Assembly: GCF_016219575.1 (NCBI RefSeq) | Contig: NZ_JACRMG010000013.1 | Span: forward strand, 1-64,000 | Source of the DNA: Bradyrhizobium sp. | GTDB taxonomy: Bacteria; Pseudomonadota; Alphaproteobacteria; Rhizobiales; Xanthobacteraceae | Reading direction: 5' to 3' | Length of the DNA stretch: 64,000 nucleotides | Shown: positions 39,686-49,115 of the stretch, one piece after another | Numbering within the stretch: position 1 is the first letter of the stretch | Layout: each line of letters begins with the position of its first letter | The notes under the pieces: generated by a model | Told to the model about the DNA's origin: nothing | The model's database searches: none | The model's input: the letters and a program-made list of their open reading frames with translations, nothing else | Translations under genes and position numbers: made by a program

Positions 39686-40396
39686 TCAAGTCTGCGGCTC
39701 CGCCTTCGCAAAACGGTCGTCCAGCGCGTAGCCGGCGCCGCGGACGGTGCGGATGGGGTCCTGCTCGCGGCCGGGATTGAGCAGCTTGCGCAGGCGGCCG
39801 ATATGGACGTCGACGGTGCGCTCGTCGATATAGATGTCGCGGCCCCAGACGCTGTCGAGCAATTGCTCGCGGCTGAAGACGCGGCCGGGATGCTCGAGGA
39901 AGAATTCGAGCAGGCGGTATTCGGTCGGGCCGAGATCGATCGGCCGCCCCGAGCGCGCCACGCGGCGCTTCTCGCGGTCGAGCTCGATGTCGCCATAGGT
40001 CAGGACGTTGGCGAGCCGCTCGGGACTGGCGCGCCGCAACAGGCCCTTCACCCGCGCCAGCAGCTCCGGCACCGAGAACGGCTTGACGATGTAGTCGTCG
40101 GCGCCGGTGGCGAGCCCCCGCACGCGCTCGCTCTCCTCGCCGCGCGCGGTCAGCATGATGATCGGCAACTGCTTGGTTTCCGGGCGCGCCCTCAGGCGCC
40201 GGCACAGCTCTATGCCGGACAGCCCCGGCAGCATCCAGTCGAGCACCACCAGATCGGGCACCCGTTCCTTCAGCCGCGTGTCGGCCTCGTCGCCGCGGGC
40301 GACGGTCTCGACCTCATATCCTTCGGCATCGAGGTTGTAACGCAGGAGCGTCGTCAGCGCTTCCTCGTCTTCCACCACCAGAATGCGTGCGCTCAT
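39686..40396 (-). CDS. phoB: Phosphate regulon response regulator PhoB
   Basis: A 236-residue OmpR/PhoB-type regulator. Receiver domain with phosphoacceptor Asp53 in VVLDWMLPG, Thr/Lys switch residues (MLTARGEE, DDYIVKPFS), and a C-terminal winged helix (LGPTEYRLLEFFLEHPGRVF, SVWGRDIYIDERTVDVHIGR). It activates pst genes through the Pho box when phosphorylated by PhoR. Last gene of the pstSCAB-phoU-phoB run, 36 bp after phoU. Confidence 0.95.
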   Translation of the reverse strand: MSARILVVEDEEALTTLLRYNLDAEGYEVETVARGDEADTRLKERVPDLVVLDWMLPGLSGIELCRRLRARPETKQLPIIMLTARGEESERVRGLATGADDYIVKPFSVPELLARVKGLLRRASPERLANVLTYGDIELDREKRRVARSGRPIDLGPTEYRLLEFFLEHPGRVFSREQLLDSVWGRDIYIDERTVDVHIGRLRKLLNPGREQDPIRTVRGAGYALDDRFAKAEPQT

Positions 40397-40432
40397 GTGT
40401 GCAGTATATCCTGTTTTGTTCCTGATACGCGG

Positions 40433-41146
40433 TTAATCAGGCACTGTCGCCGCAAAGGTCGTCATGTCGCCCTTCGGGCGCTTGTCGACCATCTGCTGAC
40501 CCTCGATCATGTAGAACACGGTCTCGGCGATGTTGGTCGCGTGGTCGCCGATCCGCTCGATATTCTTGGCGCAGAACATCAGATGGATGCAGAACGAGAT
40601 GTTGCGCGGGTCTTCCATCATGTAGGTGAGCAGCTCGCGGAACAGCGAGGTGCAGATCGCGTCCACCTCCTCGTCACCCTTCCAGACAGCCATCGCCGCC
40701 GGCAAATCGTGCGAGGCGTAGGCGTCGAGCACCGACTTGACCTGGGACTGCACGAGGTCGGTCATGTGCTCCAGCCCGCGGATCAGCTTCAACGGCTGGA
40801 AATCGCTCTCGATCGCGGTGACGCGCTTGCCGATGTTCTTGGCGAGATCGCCGATCCGCTCGAGATCGATGGCAACGCGCATGGCGCTGACGATCTCGCG
40901 CAGATCCACCGCCATCGGCTGGCGGCGGGCGATGGTCAGCACCGCGCGCTCCTCGATGACATGCTGCAATTTGTCGATCTCGAGGTCGGTGGCGACCACC
41001 CGCCTGGACAGCGGGACGTCGCGGCGGACCAGCGCATCGACGGAATCGGTGATCATGCGCTCGGCAAGCCCGCCCATCTCGGCGACCAGCCGGGTCAGTT
41101 CCTGCAGGTCGCTGTCGAACGCTTTCGCGGTGTGTTCAGAAGCCAT
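40433..41146 (-). CDS. phoU: Phosphate-transport system regulator PhoU
   Basis: A 237-residue all-helical PhoU with two PhoU repeats; metal-binding acidic motifs of the type E-x-x-x-D are in AMRVAIDLERIGDLAKNI and FCAKNIERIGDHATNIAETV. It restrains PhoR signalling when phosphate is plentiful. Lies 11 bp downstream of pstB. Confidence 0.96.
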   Translation of the reverse strand: MASEHTAKAFDSDLQELTRLVAEMGGLAERMITDSVDALVRRDVPLSRRVVATDLEIDKLQHVIEERAVLTIARRQPMAVDLREIVSAMRVAIDLERIGDLAKNIGKRVTAIESDFQPLKLIRGLEHMTDLVQSQVKSVLDAYASHDLPAAMAVWKGDEEVDAICTSLFRELLTYMMEDPRNISFCIHLMFCAKNIERIGDHATNIAETVFYMIEGQQMVDKRPKGDMTTFAATVPD

Positions 41147-41157
41147 TGCTCAACTCC

Positions 41158-41979
41158 TCAGCCGAACCGGCCGGTGATGTAGTCCTGGGTGCGGCGGTCG
41201 CTCGGCGACGTGAATATCTTGTTGGTGTCATCGAACTCGATCAGTTCGCCCAGATACATGAAGGCGGTCTTGTCGGAAACGCGCGCGGCCTGCTGCATGT
41301 TATGGGTGACGATCGCGATCGTGTAGTCCTCGGCCAGCTCCTGGATCAGCTCCTCGATCTTGGCGGTCGAGATCGGATCGAGCGCCGAGCAAGGCTCGTC
41401 GAACAGGATGACTTCGGGGCGCACCGCAACGGTGCGGGCAATGCAGAGCCGCTGCTGCTGGCCGCCGGAGAGGCTGAGGCCCGAAGCATTGAGCTTGTCC
41501 TTGACCTCGTTCCACAGCGCGCCGCCGCGCAGCGCCTTCTCCACCCGGCCGTCCATCTCGGACTTGGAGATCTTCTCATAGAGGCGGATGCCGAAGGCGA
41601 TGTTCTCGTAGATCGTCATCGGGAACGGCGTCGGCTTCTGGAACACCATGCCGACCCGGGCGCGCAGCAAATTGAGATCGAGCCTGGGGTCGAGGATGTT
41701 GGTGTTGTCCAGCATCAGCTGACCGGTGGCGCGCTGGCCGGGATAGAGGTCGTACATGCGGTTGAAGATGCGCAGCAGCGTGGACTTGCCGCAGCCGGAC
41801 GGACCGATGAAGGCGGTGACGCGGTTGGTGCCGAGCGTCAGGTTGATGTCCTTCAGCGCATGATTCTCGCCGTAATAGAAGTTGAGGTTGCGCGCGGTCA
41901 CCTTGGCCGGGGCCTCCGGCAGGTTCGCATGCGGCGGAAGGGAGGCGGCGCTACTCAGCGATACGGAAAGGTCGTTCAT
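41158..41979 (-). CDS. pstB: Phosphate ABC transporter ATPase PstB
   Basis: A 273-residue ABC ATPase: Walker [16 protein letters not shown]-loop [22 protein letters not shown] signature [15 protein letters not shown], Walker [16 protein letters not shown] and the H-loop [12 protein letters not shown]. The start at 41979 overlaps the pstA stop by four bases; it has a 25-residue N-terminal extension common in alphaproteobacteria. Confidence 0.97.
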   Translation of the reverse strand: MNDLSVSLSSAASLPPHANLPEAPAKVTARNLNFYYGENHALKDINLTLGTNRVTAFIGPSGCGKSTLLRIFNRMYDLYPGQRATGQLMLDNTNILDPRLDLNLLRARVGMVFQKPTPFPMTIYENIAFGIRLYEKISKSEMDGRVEKALRGGALWNEVKDKLNASGLSLSGGQQQRLCIARTVAVRPEVILFDEPCSALDPISTAKIEELIQELAEDYTIAIVTHNMQQAARVSDKTAFMYLGELIEFDDTNKIFTSPSDRRTQDYITGRFG

Positions 41980-42821
41980 TTTGCGGTCCTTTCGGCGCCG
42001 AGGATGCGCGCGCCAATGTTCAGGGCTAGCACGGTCAGCGTGATCAGAAGCGCGCCGCTCCAGGCGAGCTGCTTCCAATAGGCGTACGGGCTCTGCACGA
42101 AGTTGTTGATGGTAACCGGCAGGTTCGCCATCGTCTTGGTCAGGTCGAGGCTGAAGAACTGGTTGGACAGCGCGGTGAACAGCAGCGGCGCGGTCTCGCC
42201 GGCGACGCGGGCGGTCGCCAGCAGCACGCCGGTGATGAGGCCGGCCCGTGCGGCGCGATAGGCGATCCGCTTGATCACCAGCGAGCGCGGCAGGCCCAGC
42301 GCCGACGCCGCCTCGCGCAGCGGATTGGGCACCAGCAGCAGCATGTCTTCCGTGGTGCGCACCACGACCGGGATGACGATCACGGCGAGCGCGAGACAGC
42401 CGGCGATCGCCGAGAAGCCGCGCATCGGCACCACGACGGCGCCATAGATGAACAGGCCGATGATGATCGAGGGCGCAGAGAGCAGGATGTCGTTGATGAA
42501 GCGGATCACCGAGGTGAGCTTGTCGTGCCTGCCGTATTCGGCGAGATAGGTGCCGGCAAACAGGCCGAGCGGCGCGCCGATTCCGACACCGATCACCGTC
42601 ATGATGATCGAACCGACAATGGCGTTGAGCAGGCCGCCGTCGGTCGAGCCCGGCGGCGGCGTATTCTGGGTGAAGACCTGCAGGCTCAGGCCGGCGAGGC
42701 CGTTGTAGAACAAGGTGAACAGGATCAGCGCCAGCCAGGTGACGCCGAAGGCGGCCGCGCCGAGGCAAAGCAGGCGGATGATGATGTCGTTGCGGCGGCG
42801 TCTTGCATAGATCGGGTTCAT
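41976..42821 (-). CDS. pstA: Phosphate ABC transporter permease PstA
   Basis: A 281-residue permease with six predicted helices; the cytoplasmic EAA loop [20 protein letters not shown] contacts PstB. Overlaps pstB by 4 bp and is separated from pstC by 3 bp, so the transporter genes are translationally coupled. Confidence 0.96.
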   Translation of the reverse strand: MNPIYARRRRNDIIIRLLCLGAAAFGVTWLALILFTLFYNGLAGLSLQVFTQNTPPPGSTDGGLLNAIVGSIIMTVIGVGIGAPLGLFAGTYLAEYGRHDKLTSVIRFINDILLSAPSIIIGLFIYGAVVVPMRGFSAIAGCLALAVIVIPVVVRTTEDMLLLVPNPLREAASALGLPRSLVIKRIAYRAARAGLITGVLLATARVAGETAPLLFTALSNQFFSLDLTKTMANLPVTINNFVQSPYAYWKQLAWSGALLITLTVLALNIGARILGAERTAK

Positions 42822-42824
42822 CGC

Positions 42825-43823
42825 CTACTTCCCCGCCTTCAATTCAAGCCGCTGGAGCATCAGCCGCGCGCAGGCAAGCACGATGAACGTCAGAAAGAAC
42901 AGCAGAAGGCCGAGCAGGATCAGGCCGGACTGATGCAACCCGTCGCTCTCGGCGAATTCGGAGGCGATGGCCGCGGAGATCGTGGTGCCCGGCGAGAAGA
43001 TCGAGCCCGTGATGCGGAAGGCGTTGCCGATGATGAAGGTGACGGCCATGGTCTCGCCGAGCGCGCGGCCCAGCGCCAGCATGATGCCGCCGATAACGCC
43101 GACGCGGGTGTAGGGGATCACGACGTAGCGGACGACTTCCCAGGTGGTGCAGCCGACGCCGTAGGCGGCTTCCTTCAGCACCGGCGGCACGGTCTTGAAC
43201 ACGTCGACCGAGATCGCGGTGATGAAGGGCAGCACCATGATGGCGAGGATCAGCGATGCGTTGAACAGGCTGAGATAGGACGGCGGGCCGGCGAAAATGG
43301 TGCCGAGGATCGGCACGCCGTCGAACAGGCGGATCATGAACGGCTGAAAGCTGTCGGCCAGGAACGGGCCGAGCACGAAGAAGCCCCACATGCCGTAGAT
43401 GATGGAGGGGATGCCGGCGAGCAGTTCCACCGCAATGCCGATCGGGCGGCGCGCCCATTGCGGGCACAGCTCGGTGAGGAAGATGGCGATGCCGATGCCG
43501 ACGGGAATCGCGATCAGCATGGCGATGAATGAGGTGACCAGCGTGCCGTAGATCGGGCCGAGCGCGCCCAGCACGGGCGGATCGGCCGACGGCGCCCAGC
43601 GCTGCGTCCACAGGAACGACAGGCCGTATTCCCTGATCGCCGGCCAGGCGCCGACGATCAGCGAGATGATGATGCCGCCGAGAATGAGCAGGACCGAAAT
43701 CGCGGAGGCGCGCGTAACCCAGTAGAAAGTCGTATCGCCGAGCTTGAACGCGCTGAGGGCCTTGGCGCGATCGTAGGGCCCGGCCGCATCCATCACGTCG
43801 CTCTGAACCGCCATTTCTGCCAC
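42825..43823 (-). CDS. pstC: Phosphate ABC transporter permease PstC
   Basis: A 332-residue permease with six to seven helices and the EAA loop [20 protein letters not shown]. An N-terminal extension (about 40 residues) precedes the first helix. A 228-bp gap with a palindromic repeat separates it from pstS, so it may be partly uncoupled from pstS, whose periplasmic product is needed in excess. Confidence 0.96.
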   Translation of the reverse strand: MAEMAVQSDVMDAAGPYDRAKALSAFKLGDTTFYWVTRASAISVLLILGGIIISLIVGAWPAIREYGLSFLWTQRWAPSADPPVLGALGPIYGTLVTSFIAMLIAIPVGIGIAIFLTELCPQWARRPIGIAVELLAGIPSIIYGMWGFFVLGPFLADSFQPFMIRLFDGVPILGTIFAGPPSYLSLFNASLILAIMVLPFITAISVDVFKTVPPVLKEAAYGVGCTTWEVVRYVVIPYTRVGVIGGIMLALGRALGETMAVTFIIGNAFRITGSIFSPGTTISAAIASEFAESDGLHQSGLILLGLLLFFLTFIVLACARLMLQRLELKAGK

Positions 43824-43894
43824 GCCTGTCCCCTATGTATTCAACGCGACCCGCGCCGCCACGTTTTGAGGCGGTCTTCTTCGACGATTACCCG

Positions 43895-44029
43895 CGTCAT
43901 TCCGGGATGGTCCGTGCGCCTTGGCGCTCGGCGCCAAGGCGGAGGACCAGACCCGGAATCTCGAGATTCCGGGCTCGCTCGTTTCACTCGCGCCCTCCGA
44001 TGCGCCAATTGGCGCATCGCAAATGACCG
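43895..44029. repeat. Palindromic repeat, family B, between pstS and pstC
   Basis: GTCATTCCGGGATGG ... GACCAGACCCGGAATCTCGA and the strong stem GCGCCTTGGCGC/GCGCCAAGGCG are followed by GATGCGCCAATTGGCGCATC, a 20-bp perfect palindrome. Shares outer arms with 22967-23069. In this position it could stabilise the pstS mRNA 3' end. Confidence 0.7.
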
Positions 44030-44051
44030 GGCGCGCGCTCCGCCCGCCCGG

Positions 44052-45062
44052 TCAGCTCTTGATCTCGGCCGACCAGGTCTTCTCGATCTGCTTGACGACG
44101 GAGTCGGGCATCGGGATGTAGTCGAGCTCCTCGGCCATCTTGTCGCCCTTCTCGAAAGCCCACTTGAAGAACTTGATGGCTTCCTGCGAGGCCGCCTTAT
44201 CGGTCGCATCCTTGTGCATCAGGATGAAGGTCGCGCCGGTGATCGGCCAGGACGCATCGCCGGGCTGGTCGGTCAGGATCACGTAGTAGTTCTTGGAGCC
44301 GGCCCAGTCGGCATTGGCCGCCGCGGCCTGGAACGCCCCGATGGTCGGCTGCACGGTCTTGCCGGCCTTGTTGACCAGCGCGCCGTAGGTCAGCTTGTTC
44401 TGCTTGGCGTAGGCGTACTCGACATAGCCGATCGAGTTCTTGGTCTGGCTGACGTTGCCGGCAACGCCTTCATTGCCCTTGGCGCCGACGCCGGTGGGCC
44501 ACTCGACCGCGGTGCCCGAACCCGCCTTCGCCTTCCATTCGGCATTGGTCTTGGAGAGGAAGTCGGTCCAGATGAAGGTGGTGCCCGAACCGTCCGAACG
44601 GCGCACGACAGTGATGGCGTCGCCGGGCAGCTTCAGCTTCGGATTGAGCTTGGCAATCGCCGGATCGTCCCACTTCTTGATCTTGCCGAGATAGATGTCG
44701 CCCAGCAATTCGCCGGTGAACACCAGCTCGCCCGGCTTGATGCCGTCGAGATTGACGACCGGCACCAGCGCGCCCATCGCCTGCGGCCACTGGATCATGC
44801 CGTCCTTTTCGAGCTGCTCCGGCTTGAGCGGCATGTCGCTGGCGCCGAAGGTCACGGTCTTGGCCACGATCTGCTTGATGCCGGCACCCGAGCCGATCGA
44901 CTGGTAGTTCAGGCCATTGCCGGTCTCCTTCTTGTAGGCGTCAGCCCACTTCGAATAGAGCGGGAACGGAAAGGTCGCGCCTGCACCGGTGATGTCGGCG
45001 GCAAAGGCCGAGGTCGACGCCGCCACCAGGCCGGCCGCGACGATGGTCTTGATGAAATTCAT
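44052..45062 (-). CDS. pstS: Phosphate-binding periplasmic protein PstS
   Basis: A 336-residue phosphate receptor with signal peptide MNFIKTIVAAGLVAASTSAF. Phosphate contacts are ITGAGATFPFPLYSKW, SIGSGAGIKQI, GASDMPL and RRSDGSGTTFIWTDFL. First gene of the pst-phoU-phoB run. Start at 45062 is at the signal peptide; a Pho box lies 96-117 bp upstream. Confidence 0.97.
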   Translation of the reverse strand: MNFIKTIVAAGLVAASTSAFAADITGAGATFPFPLYSKWADAYKKETGNGLNYQSIGSGAGIKQIVAKTVTFGASDMPLKPEQLEKDGMIQWPQAMGALVPVVNLDGIKPGELVFTGELLGDIYLGKIKKWDDPAIAKLNPKLKLPGDAITVVRRSDGSGTTFIWTDFLSKTNAEWKAKAGSGTAVEWPTGVGAKGNEGVAGNVSQTKNSIGYVEYAYAKQNKLTYGALVNKAGKTVQPTIGAFQAAAANADWAGSKNYYVILTDQPGDASWPITGATFILMHKDATDKAASQEAIKFFKWAFEKGDKMAEELDYIPMPDSVVKQIEKTWSAEIKS

Positions 45063-45157
45063 GGGGTGGTCTCCATCTGGGGAGCGAAGCGCCGATGCGC
45101 CCGAGTGCGCTCTCCCGCCGGTCCGTCTAGGAGCGGTCGGTAGAGCTTTTACGAAGG

Positions 45158-45179
45158 TTTGGTGACAGTTGGATGACAG
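45158..45179 (-). promoter_or_regulatory. Pho box upstream of pstS
   Basis: On the pstS strand CTGTCAT-CCAA-CTGTCAC-CAAA gives two 11-bp direct repeats, matching the PhoB consensus almost perfectly. Position about 100 bp upstream of the start codon is suitable for activation. Confidence 0.92.
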
Positions 45180-45205
45180 TGCCAAGCACCTGAAATCGCT
45201 TAGAT

Positions 45206-45275
45206 TTATTCAACTGACGCCGGCTTGGCCTGGGGAAAACAGGCGGCGAAGGCCGCCCCGCTCTTCGGGATGCTT
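45206..45275 (-). pseudogene. Remnant copy of the phoR 3' end
   Basis: On the minus strand the bases encode KSIPKSGAAFAACFPQAKPA then SVE and a TAA stop, in register with the PhoR C-terminus (SVPKSGATFTACFPQLRPPT then TD, stop). At DNA level 45230-45275 matches 47775-47820 at 40 of 46 positions; similarity ends abruptly at 45276. It lies directly next to the Pho box, where phoR would end if it were adjacent to pstS. Confidence 0.8.
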
Positions 45276-45289
45276 TTCAAAGAACCCAT

Positions 45290-45301
45290 AAAACCAGTTT
45301 T
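45290..45301. promoter_or_regulatory. Possible operator upstream of the ArsR-type regulator
   Basis: AAAACCAGTTTT is a short inverted repeat (AAAAC/GTTTT, 2-bp spacer) 38 bp before the regulator start. ArsR-family repressors bind AT-rich palindromes at their own promoters; the assignment is weak. Confidence 0.3.
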
Positions 45302-45339
45302 GTAGTTGTGTTTTCCGCGCCCCGAGGGTATGAAGGCCG

Positions 45340-45666
45340 ATGGACCGAGAACTCGCCGCGCGCTGCCTCGCCGAATTGGGCAACCTGACCCGCCTGGACA
45401 TCTATCGGCTTCTGGTGCGCGCCGGCCCCGGCGGGCTCAAGATCAGCGAAATTCAGAGCCGGCTCGAGCTGCCAGCATCGACACTGGCCTTTCATCTGCG
45501 GGGATTGGTCAGCGCAGGGCTCGTCGCACAGCAAAGGGTCGGGCGCGAAGTGATCTGCCGCGCCCAGTACCATCGCATGGACTCGATCATCGGGTTCTTG
45601 CGGGAGCATTGTTGCGAAGGATTTTCGGACGATCTGCCGGCAGAGGCCGGACGTCGTGCAAGCTGA
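45340..45666 (+). CDS. ArsR-family winged-helix repressor
   Basis: A 108-residue ArsR/SmtB regulator: LAELGNLTRLDIYRLLVRAG, HTH ISEIQSRLELPASTLAFHLR and wing GLVAQQRVGREVICRAQ. The only Cys residues are in the wing (VICRAQ) and the late CC pair (REHCCEGF), so any metalloid site is unlike the classical ELCVC of ArsR; a vicinal C-terminal CC type site is possible. It overlaps the MFS gene by 11 bp. Confidence 0.88.
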   Translation: MDRELAARCLAELGNLTRLDIYRLLVRAGPGGLKISEIQSRLELPASTLAFHLRGLVSAGLVAQQRVGREVICRAQYHRMDSIIGFLREHCCEGFSDDLPAEAGRRAS

Positions 45667-46936
45667 CCTGCAGCAGCCGGTCCGCCCGAAGCCCGCCATC
45701 CACTATGGCTGGATCGTACTGGGGGCCGGCGCATTCGGCTCCTTCATGACCCTGCCCGGCCAGACGGCGGGCGTTTCCGTCTTCTTCGATCCGATCACCA
45801 CCGAGCTCGGCATCTCGCGCACGACGGCCGCGACCGCCTATGCAGCCGGCACGCTAGCCGGAATTCTGCCGGCGCCGGCGATCGGCCGCTGGATCGACCG
45901 GCATGGACCGCGCTCCACCGGTGCCATCATCGCCGCTGCGCTTGCGCTCGCCTGCGTGTTCATGGCGAGCGTTCAGTCGGCACTGACGCTGCTGATCGGA
46001 TTTGCGCTGTTGCGCGGCGCAGCGATCGGCGGCCTCAGCCTCGTGAGCCAGCAGGTTGTCAATCTGTGGTTTGTGCGACGGCGCGGGATTGCGGCCGCTG
46101 CGGCCAGCCTCGGGCTCGCGGCCGGCTCGATTGTCTTTCCGCAGTTGATCGACGCACTCATTTCACTGTTCGGCTGGCGAGGCGCCTATCTTGTGCTGGC
46201 CGGACTCCTCGCCCTGACCATTCTGCCGGTCGCGGCGCTGCTGTTCCGGGACCGTCCGGAGAAATTTGGCCTCAGCACGGACGCCGGGCTTCCGCTGGCT
46301 GCGCAACACTTTGAGCCGGAGCCGTCGTTTTCACGAGAGCAAGCGCTGCGCACCGGCGTGTTCTGGCTGCTCTGTGCGGCCGGCTTCCTGACCAATGCCG
46401 TCGGCACGGCCCTGTTGCTAAATCACTTCTCGATCATGCGGACCGCCGGCGTCGCGCATGCGGATTCGCTGATGCTGCTGGCGCTCGCCGGCGGCGTTCA
46501 GGCTGCTGCCACGCTTGGCACCGGATTTCTGGTGGATCGTCATGAGCCGCGACGCCTGGTTCCGCTTGCCATGGGCTTGCTTGCGCTCGCCACGGCCTTA
46601 CCCGCGTTCGGCAGCGGCGTTGCCGCAAGCTGGCTCTATGCGTTGAGCCTCGGCGGCGCATACGGCTCGCAGCAAGCGATCAACGCCGCCGGCTTCGCCC
46701 AGTATTTCGGGCGCGATCATCTTGGTGCAATCCGGGGAACGTCATTCGTCTTCGGCATCGCGGGCGCGGCGCTGGGGCCTCTCCCCTTCGCAGCCAGCAT
46801 CGACCTGACGGAAAGTTACGCGATGGTTCTGACGGTCAGTTGCGGGCTTTCCCTGCTATGCGGCGCGGCAGCCTTCGTCATCAAATGCCCGCCGGCCCCG
46901 GCGATCGCGCCGGCATCGGCGGAGCGAACACCATGA
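45656..46936 (+). CDS. MFS transporter, probable metal(loid)-linked efflux
   Basis: A 426-residue 12-helix MFS protein. Landmarks: YGWIVLGAGAFGSFMTLPGQ opening helix, the A-motif-like GRWIDRHGPRSTG between helices 2 and 3, and the pseudo-repeat GFLVDRHEPRRLVPLAMGL. Begins with GTG inside the ArsR gene, so co-translated; the regulator suggests inducible export, possibly of trivalent arsenicals as for ArsK-type MFS proteins. The substrate is inference. Confidence 0.85.
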   Translation: MQADLQQPVRPKPAIHYGWIVLGAGAFGSFMTLPGQTAGVSVFFDPITTELGISRTTAATAYAAGTLAGILPAPAIGRWIDRHGPRSTGAIIAAALALACVFMASVQSALTLLIGFALLRGAAIGGLSLVSQQVVNLWFVRRRGIAAAAASLGLAAGSIVFPQLIDALISLFGWRGAYLVLAGLLALTILPVAALLFRDRPEKFGLSTDAGLPLAAQHFEPEPSFSREQALRTGVFWLLCAAGFLTNAVGTALLLNHFSIMRTAGVAHADSLMLLALAGGVQAAATLGTGFLVDRHEPRRLVPLAMGLLALATALPAFGSGVAASWLYALSLGGAYGSQQAINAAGFAQYFGRDHLGAIRGTSFVFGIAGAALGPLPFAASIDLTESYAMVLTVSCGLSLLCGAAAFVIKCPPAPAIAPASAERTP

Positions 46937-46996
46937 TGATCCACGCATTGTTGTGGCATCCGCTCGTGCAGCGAAGCTAGAAAATCGAACGCGAGG

Positions 46997-47635
46997 CTAC
47001 TCCGCCGCGATGCCGACCGGCTGTCGCAACTCGGCCAATGCCTGACGGAGAATCTGGAATGCGGACCACAGGAACAATCCGGCCATCAGGCCGGCGACGA
47101 TCAGGTCGGGCCATTTCGATGAAGTGAGCCATACGGCTGCGGCGGCGACCATCACCGCGACATTGCCGATGGCATCATTCCGCGAGCACAGCCAAACGGA
47201 GCGTATGTTGGAATCGCCATCCCTGTATTTCATCAGGAGAAGTACGCTCGTAAGGTTCGCGGCAAGGGCGAGGAAACCGATCGCGCCCATCAGTTCGGCA
47301 CGGGGAATGCCAAGAACGACAACGTGGTACGCTGTCGATCCGAACACCCACAATCCCATCAGGAAGAGGGTGAAGCCCTTGAAGAGCGCAGCCCTGGCCC
47401 GGGTCGCCGCCGCTGCGCCGATCGCAGCCAGCGTGTTCCCGTAGGTGAGGGCATCGCCCAGGAAATCCAAAGCGTCCGCCTGCAGCGCATTCGATCCGGC
47501 CAGATGACCCCCGGCCGTCTCCAGCACGAACATGCCCGCGTTGATCGCGATGACGGCCCACAGCCGCCGCTTGTAGTCCGGGGAAAGGCCCTCGAACTTG
47601 ACCTCGCTGCCGCAACAGCCGCCGCAACTCGCCAT
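46997..47635 (-). CDS. Cation diffusion facilitator-like transporter
   Basis: A 212-residue six-helix CDF-type protein lacking the usual C-terminal cytoplasmic domain. Metal-site residues are Asp in ADALDFLGDALTYG (helix II) and Asn/Asp in LCSRNDAIGNVAVMVAAAAV (helix V). The N-terminus has a thiol-rich MASCGGCCGSEV motif that could bind soft metals. Converges with the MFS gene; together with arsR they form a metal-stress cassette between phoR and pstS. Confidence 0.85.
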   Translation of the reverse strand: MASCGGCCGSEVKFEGLSPDYKRRLWAVIAINAGMFVLETAGGHLAGSNALQADALDFLGDALTYGNTLAAIGAAAATRARAALFKGFTLFLMGLWVFGSTAYHVVVLGIPRAELMGAIGFLALAANLTSVLLLMKYRDGDSNIRSVWLCSRNDAIGNVAVMVAAAAVWLTSSKWPDLIVAGLMAGLFLWSAFQILRQALAELRQPVGIAAE

Positions 47636-47750
47636 GCCGACCTCCCCCGCGGATATATGGGCCGGATCGATGTGTTACACAATCACATGGGGCAGCCGTC
47701 GCTGTCCGGCGCTGGCTGAAGCGGCCAGGCGAGATACATGGGACCGTGAA

Positions 47751-49115
47751 TTAGTCCGTCGTCGGCGGCCTGAGCTGGGGAAAACAGGCGGTGAAGGTCG
47801 CCCCGCTTTTCGGCACGCTCTCGATCAGGAGCCGGCCGCGATGGCGGGCCAGAATGTGCTTGACCAGCGACAGCCCGAGCCCCGTGCCGCCCTGGGCGCG
47901 GCTGTCGCCGACATCGACCCGGTAGAACCGCTCGGTGAGGCGCGGCAGGTGTTCCGGTGCGATGCCAGGGCCGAAATCCCGCACCATCACCCGGTATTCC
48001 GGCGCGCCGTCGATGCCAGCGGCGTTGGTGAGCAAGACGACGATCCTGCCGCCGGAGGCGCCGTATTTCAGCGCGTTCTCGATCAGGTTCTCGAACAGCC
48101 GCAGCAATTCCTCGCGGTCGCCGGCGATGGTGACGGGCGGATCCGGCAGATCGACCTCGATCTCGACCTGGCGTTCGCGCGCCAGCGGCTCGAGCCCGTC
48201 GACGACCTGGCGGATGATCGGCACGAGATCGACCAGCGCGTCGGGGCGGACATGCGCCGACAATTCGACCCGCGACAGCGACAGGAGATCGTCGATCAGC
48301 CGCGCCATGCGCTTGGCCTGCGCCTGCATGATGGAAAGAAAGCGCTCGCGCGCCTTGGCATCGTCCCTGGCCGGACCCTGCAGCGTGTCGATGAAGCCGG
48401 AGAGCGCGGCCAGCGGCGTGCGCAATTCATGGCTGGCATTGGCGACGAAATCGGCGCGCATCTCCTCGACCCGGCGCAGCGGCGTGAGATCGTGGAAGGT
48501 CATGAGCATGCACTTGTCGGCGCCGCCGAATCGCGTGGGCACCGGCACCGGCGTGATGACGAGTTCCATCCAGCGGTCGACCGGCACCTGGTCGAGATAG
48601 GTGGCGCGGCGCGTCTGCGTGGTGGCAATGGCCTCGCGCAGCGCCGTGATGATCTCGGGCGAGCGCAGCGCGAATTGGGCGAGCTCGTTCTTGCGCAGCG
48701 CCGGCGCGAGCTGGCTTGCGGCGGCATTGAGGTGGATGACGCGGCCGGCGCGGTCGAGCAGCACGGCGGGATCGGGCATGCCGGCGACGATGGCATTGAC
48801 GGCGGCGGCCTCGACCGGATCCTCGGTGCGGACATCGTCGCGCGAGGCGGCGGCGTCATGCAGGCGCCACGGCACCAGCGCGGCGGCGGCGATCAGGACG
48901 AATACGGCGGCGGCATGCAGCACGGGCAGATGGCCGAGCGTCATCAGCACGGTCAGCCCGAGGCCGGCGGCAAGCAGGATGATGGCCGCATGGCGCAGCC
49001 GGTCCGGCCACGGCGAGAAGATGGAAGAAGGGGTCTCGTCTATCGCCATCGCCGCTTCACTGGAAAACACCCTCCGTCCTGGATCAGGCGCCGCCGTCTC
49101 CGCGCTCGCGGACAT
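47751..49115 (-). CDS. phoR: Phosphate regulon sensor kinase PhoR
   Basis: A 454-residue histidine kinase with two N-terminal transmembrane helices (about 40-80), a PAS-like domain (AVNAIVAGMPDPAVLLDRAG), the H box FVANASHELRTPLAALSGFI, N box LFENLIENALKYG and G boxes DFGPGIAPEHL and GGTGLGLSLVKHIL. It phosphorylates PhoB. Start 49115 overlaps the next gene by 32 bp; a Met at 49049 is an alternative. It is separated from pstS by the metal cassette and by a duplicate of its own 3' end. Confidence 0.93.
   Translation of the reverse strand: MSASAETAAPDPGRRVFSSEAAMAIDETPSSIFSPWPDRLRHAAIILLAAGLGLTVLMTLGHLPVLHAAAVFVLIAAAALVPWRLHDAAASRDDVRTEDPVEAAAVNAIVAGMPDPAVLLDRAGRVIHLNAAASQLAPALRKNELAQFALRSPEIITALREAIATTQTRRATYLDQVPVDRWMELVITPVPVPTRFGGADKCMLMTFHDLTPLRRVEEMRADFVANASHELRTPLAALSGFIDTLQGPARDDAKARERFLSIMQAQAKRMARLIDDLLSLSRVELSAHVRPDALVDLVPIIRQVVDGLEPLARERQVEIEVDLPDPPVTIAGDREELLRLFENLIENALKYGASGGRIVVLLTNAAGIDGAPEYRVMVRDFGPGIAPEHLPRLTERFYRVDVGDSRAQGGTGLGLSLVKHILARHRGRLLIESVPKSGATFTACFPQLRPPTTD

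Noticed and set aside
39596..41182. 528-codon plus-strand frame opposite phoB and phoU
   Set aside because: phoB and phoU are certain on the other strand; the frame is compositional.
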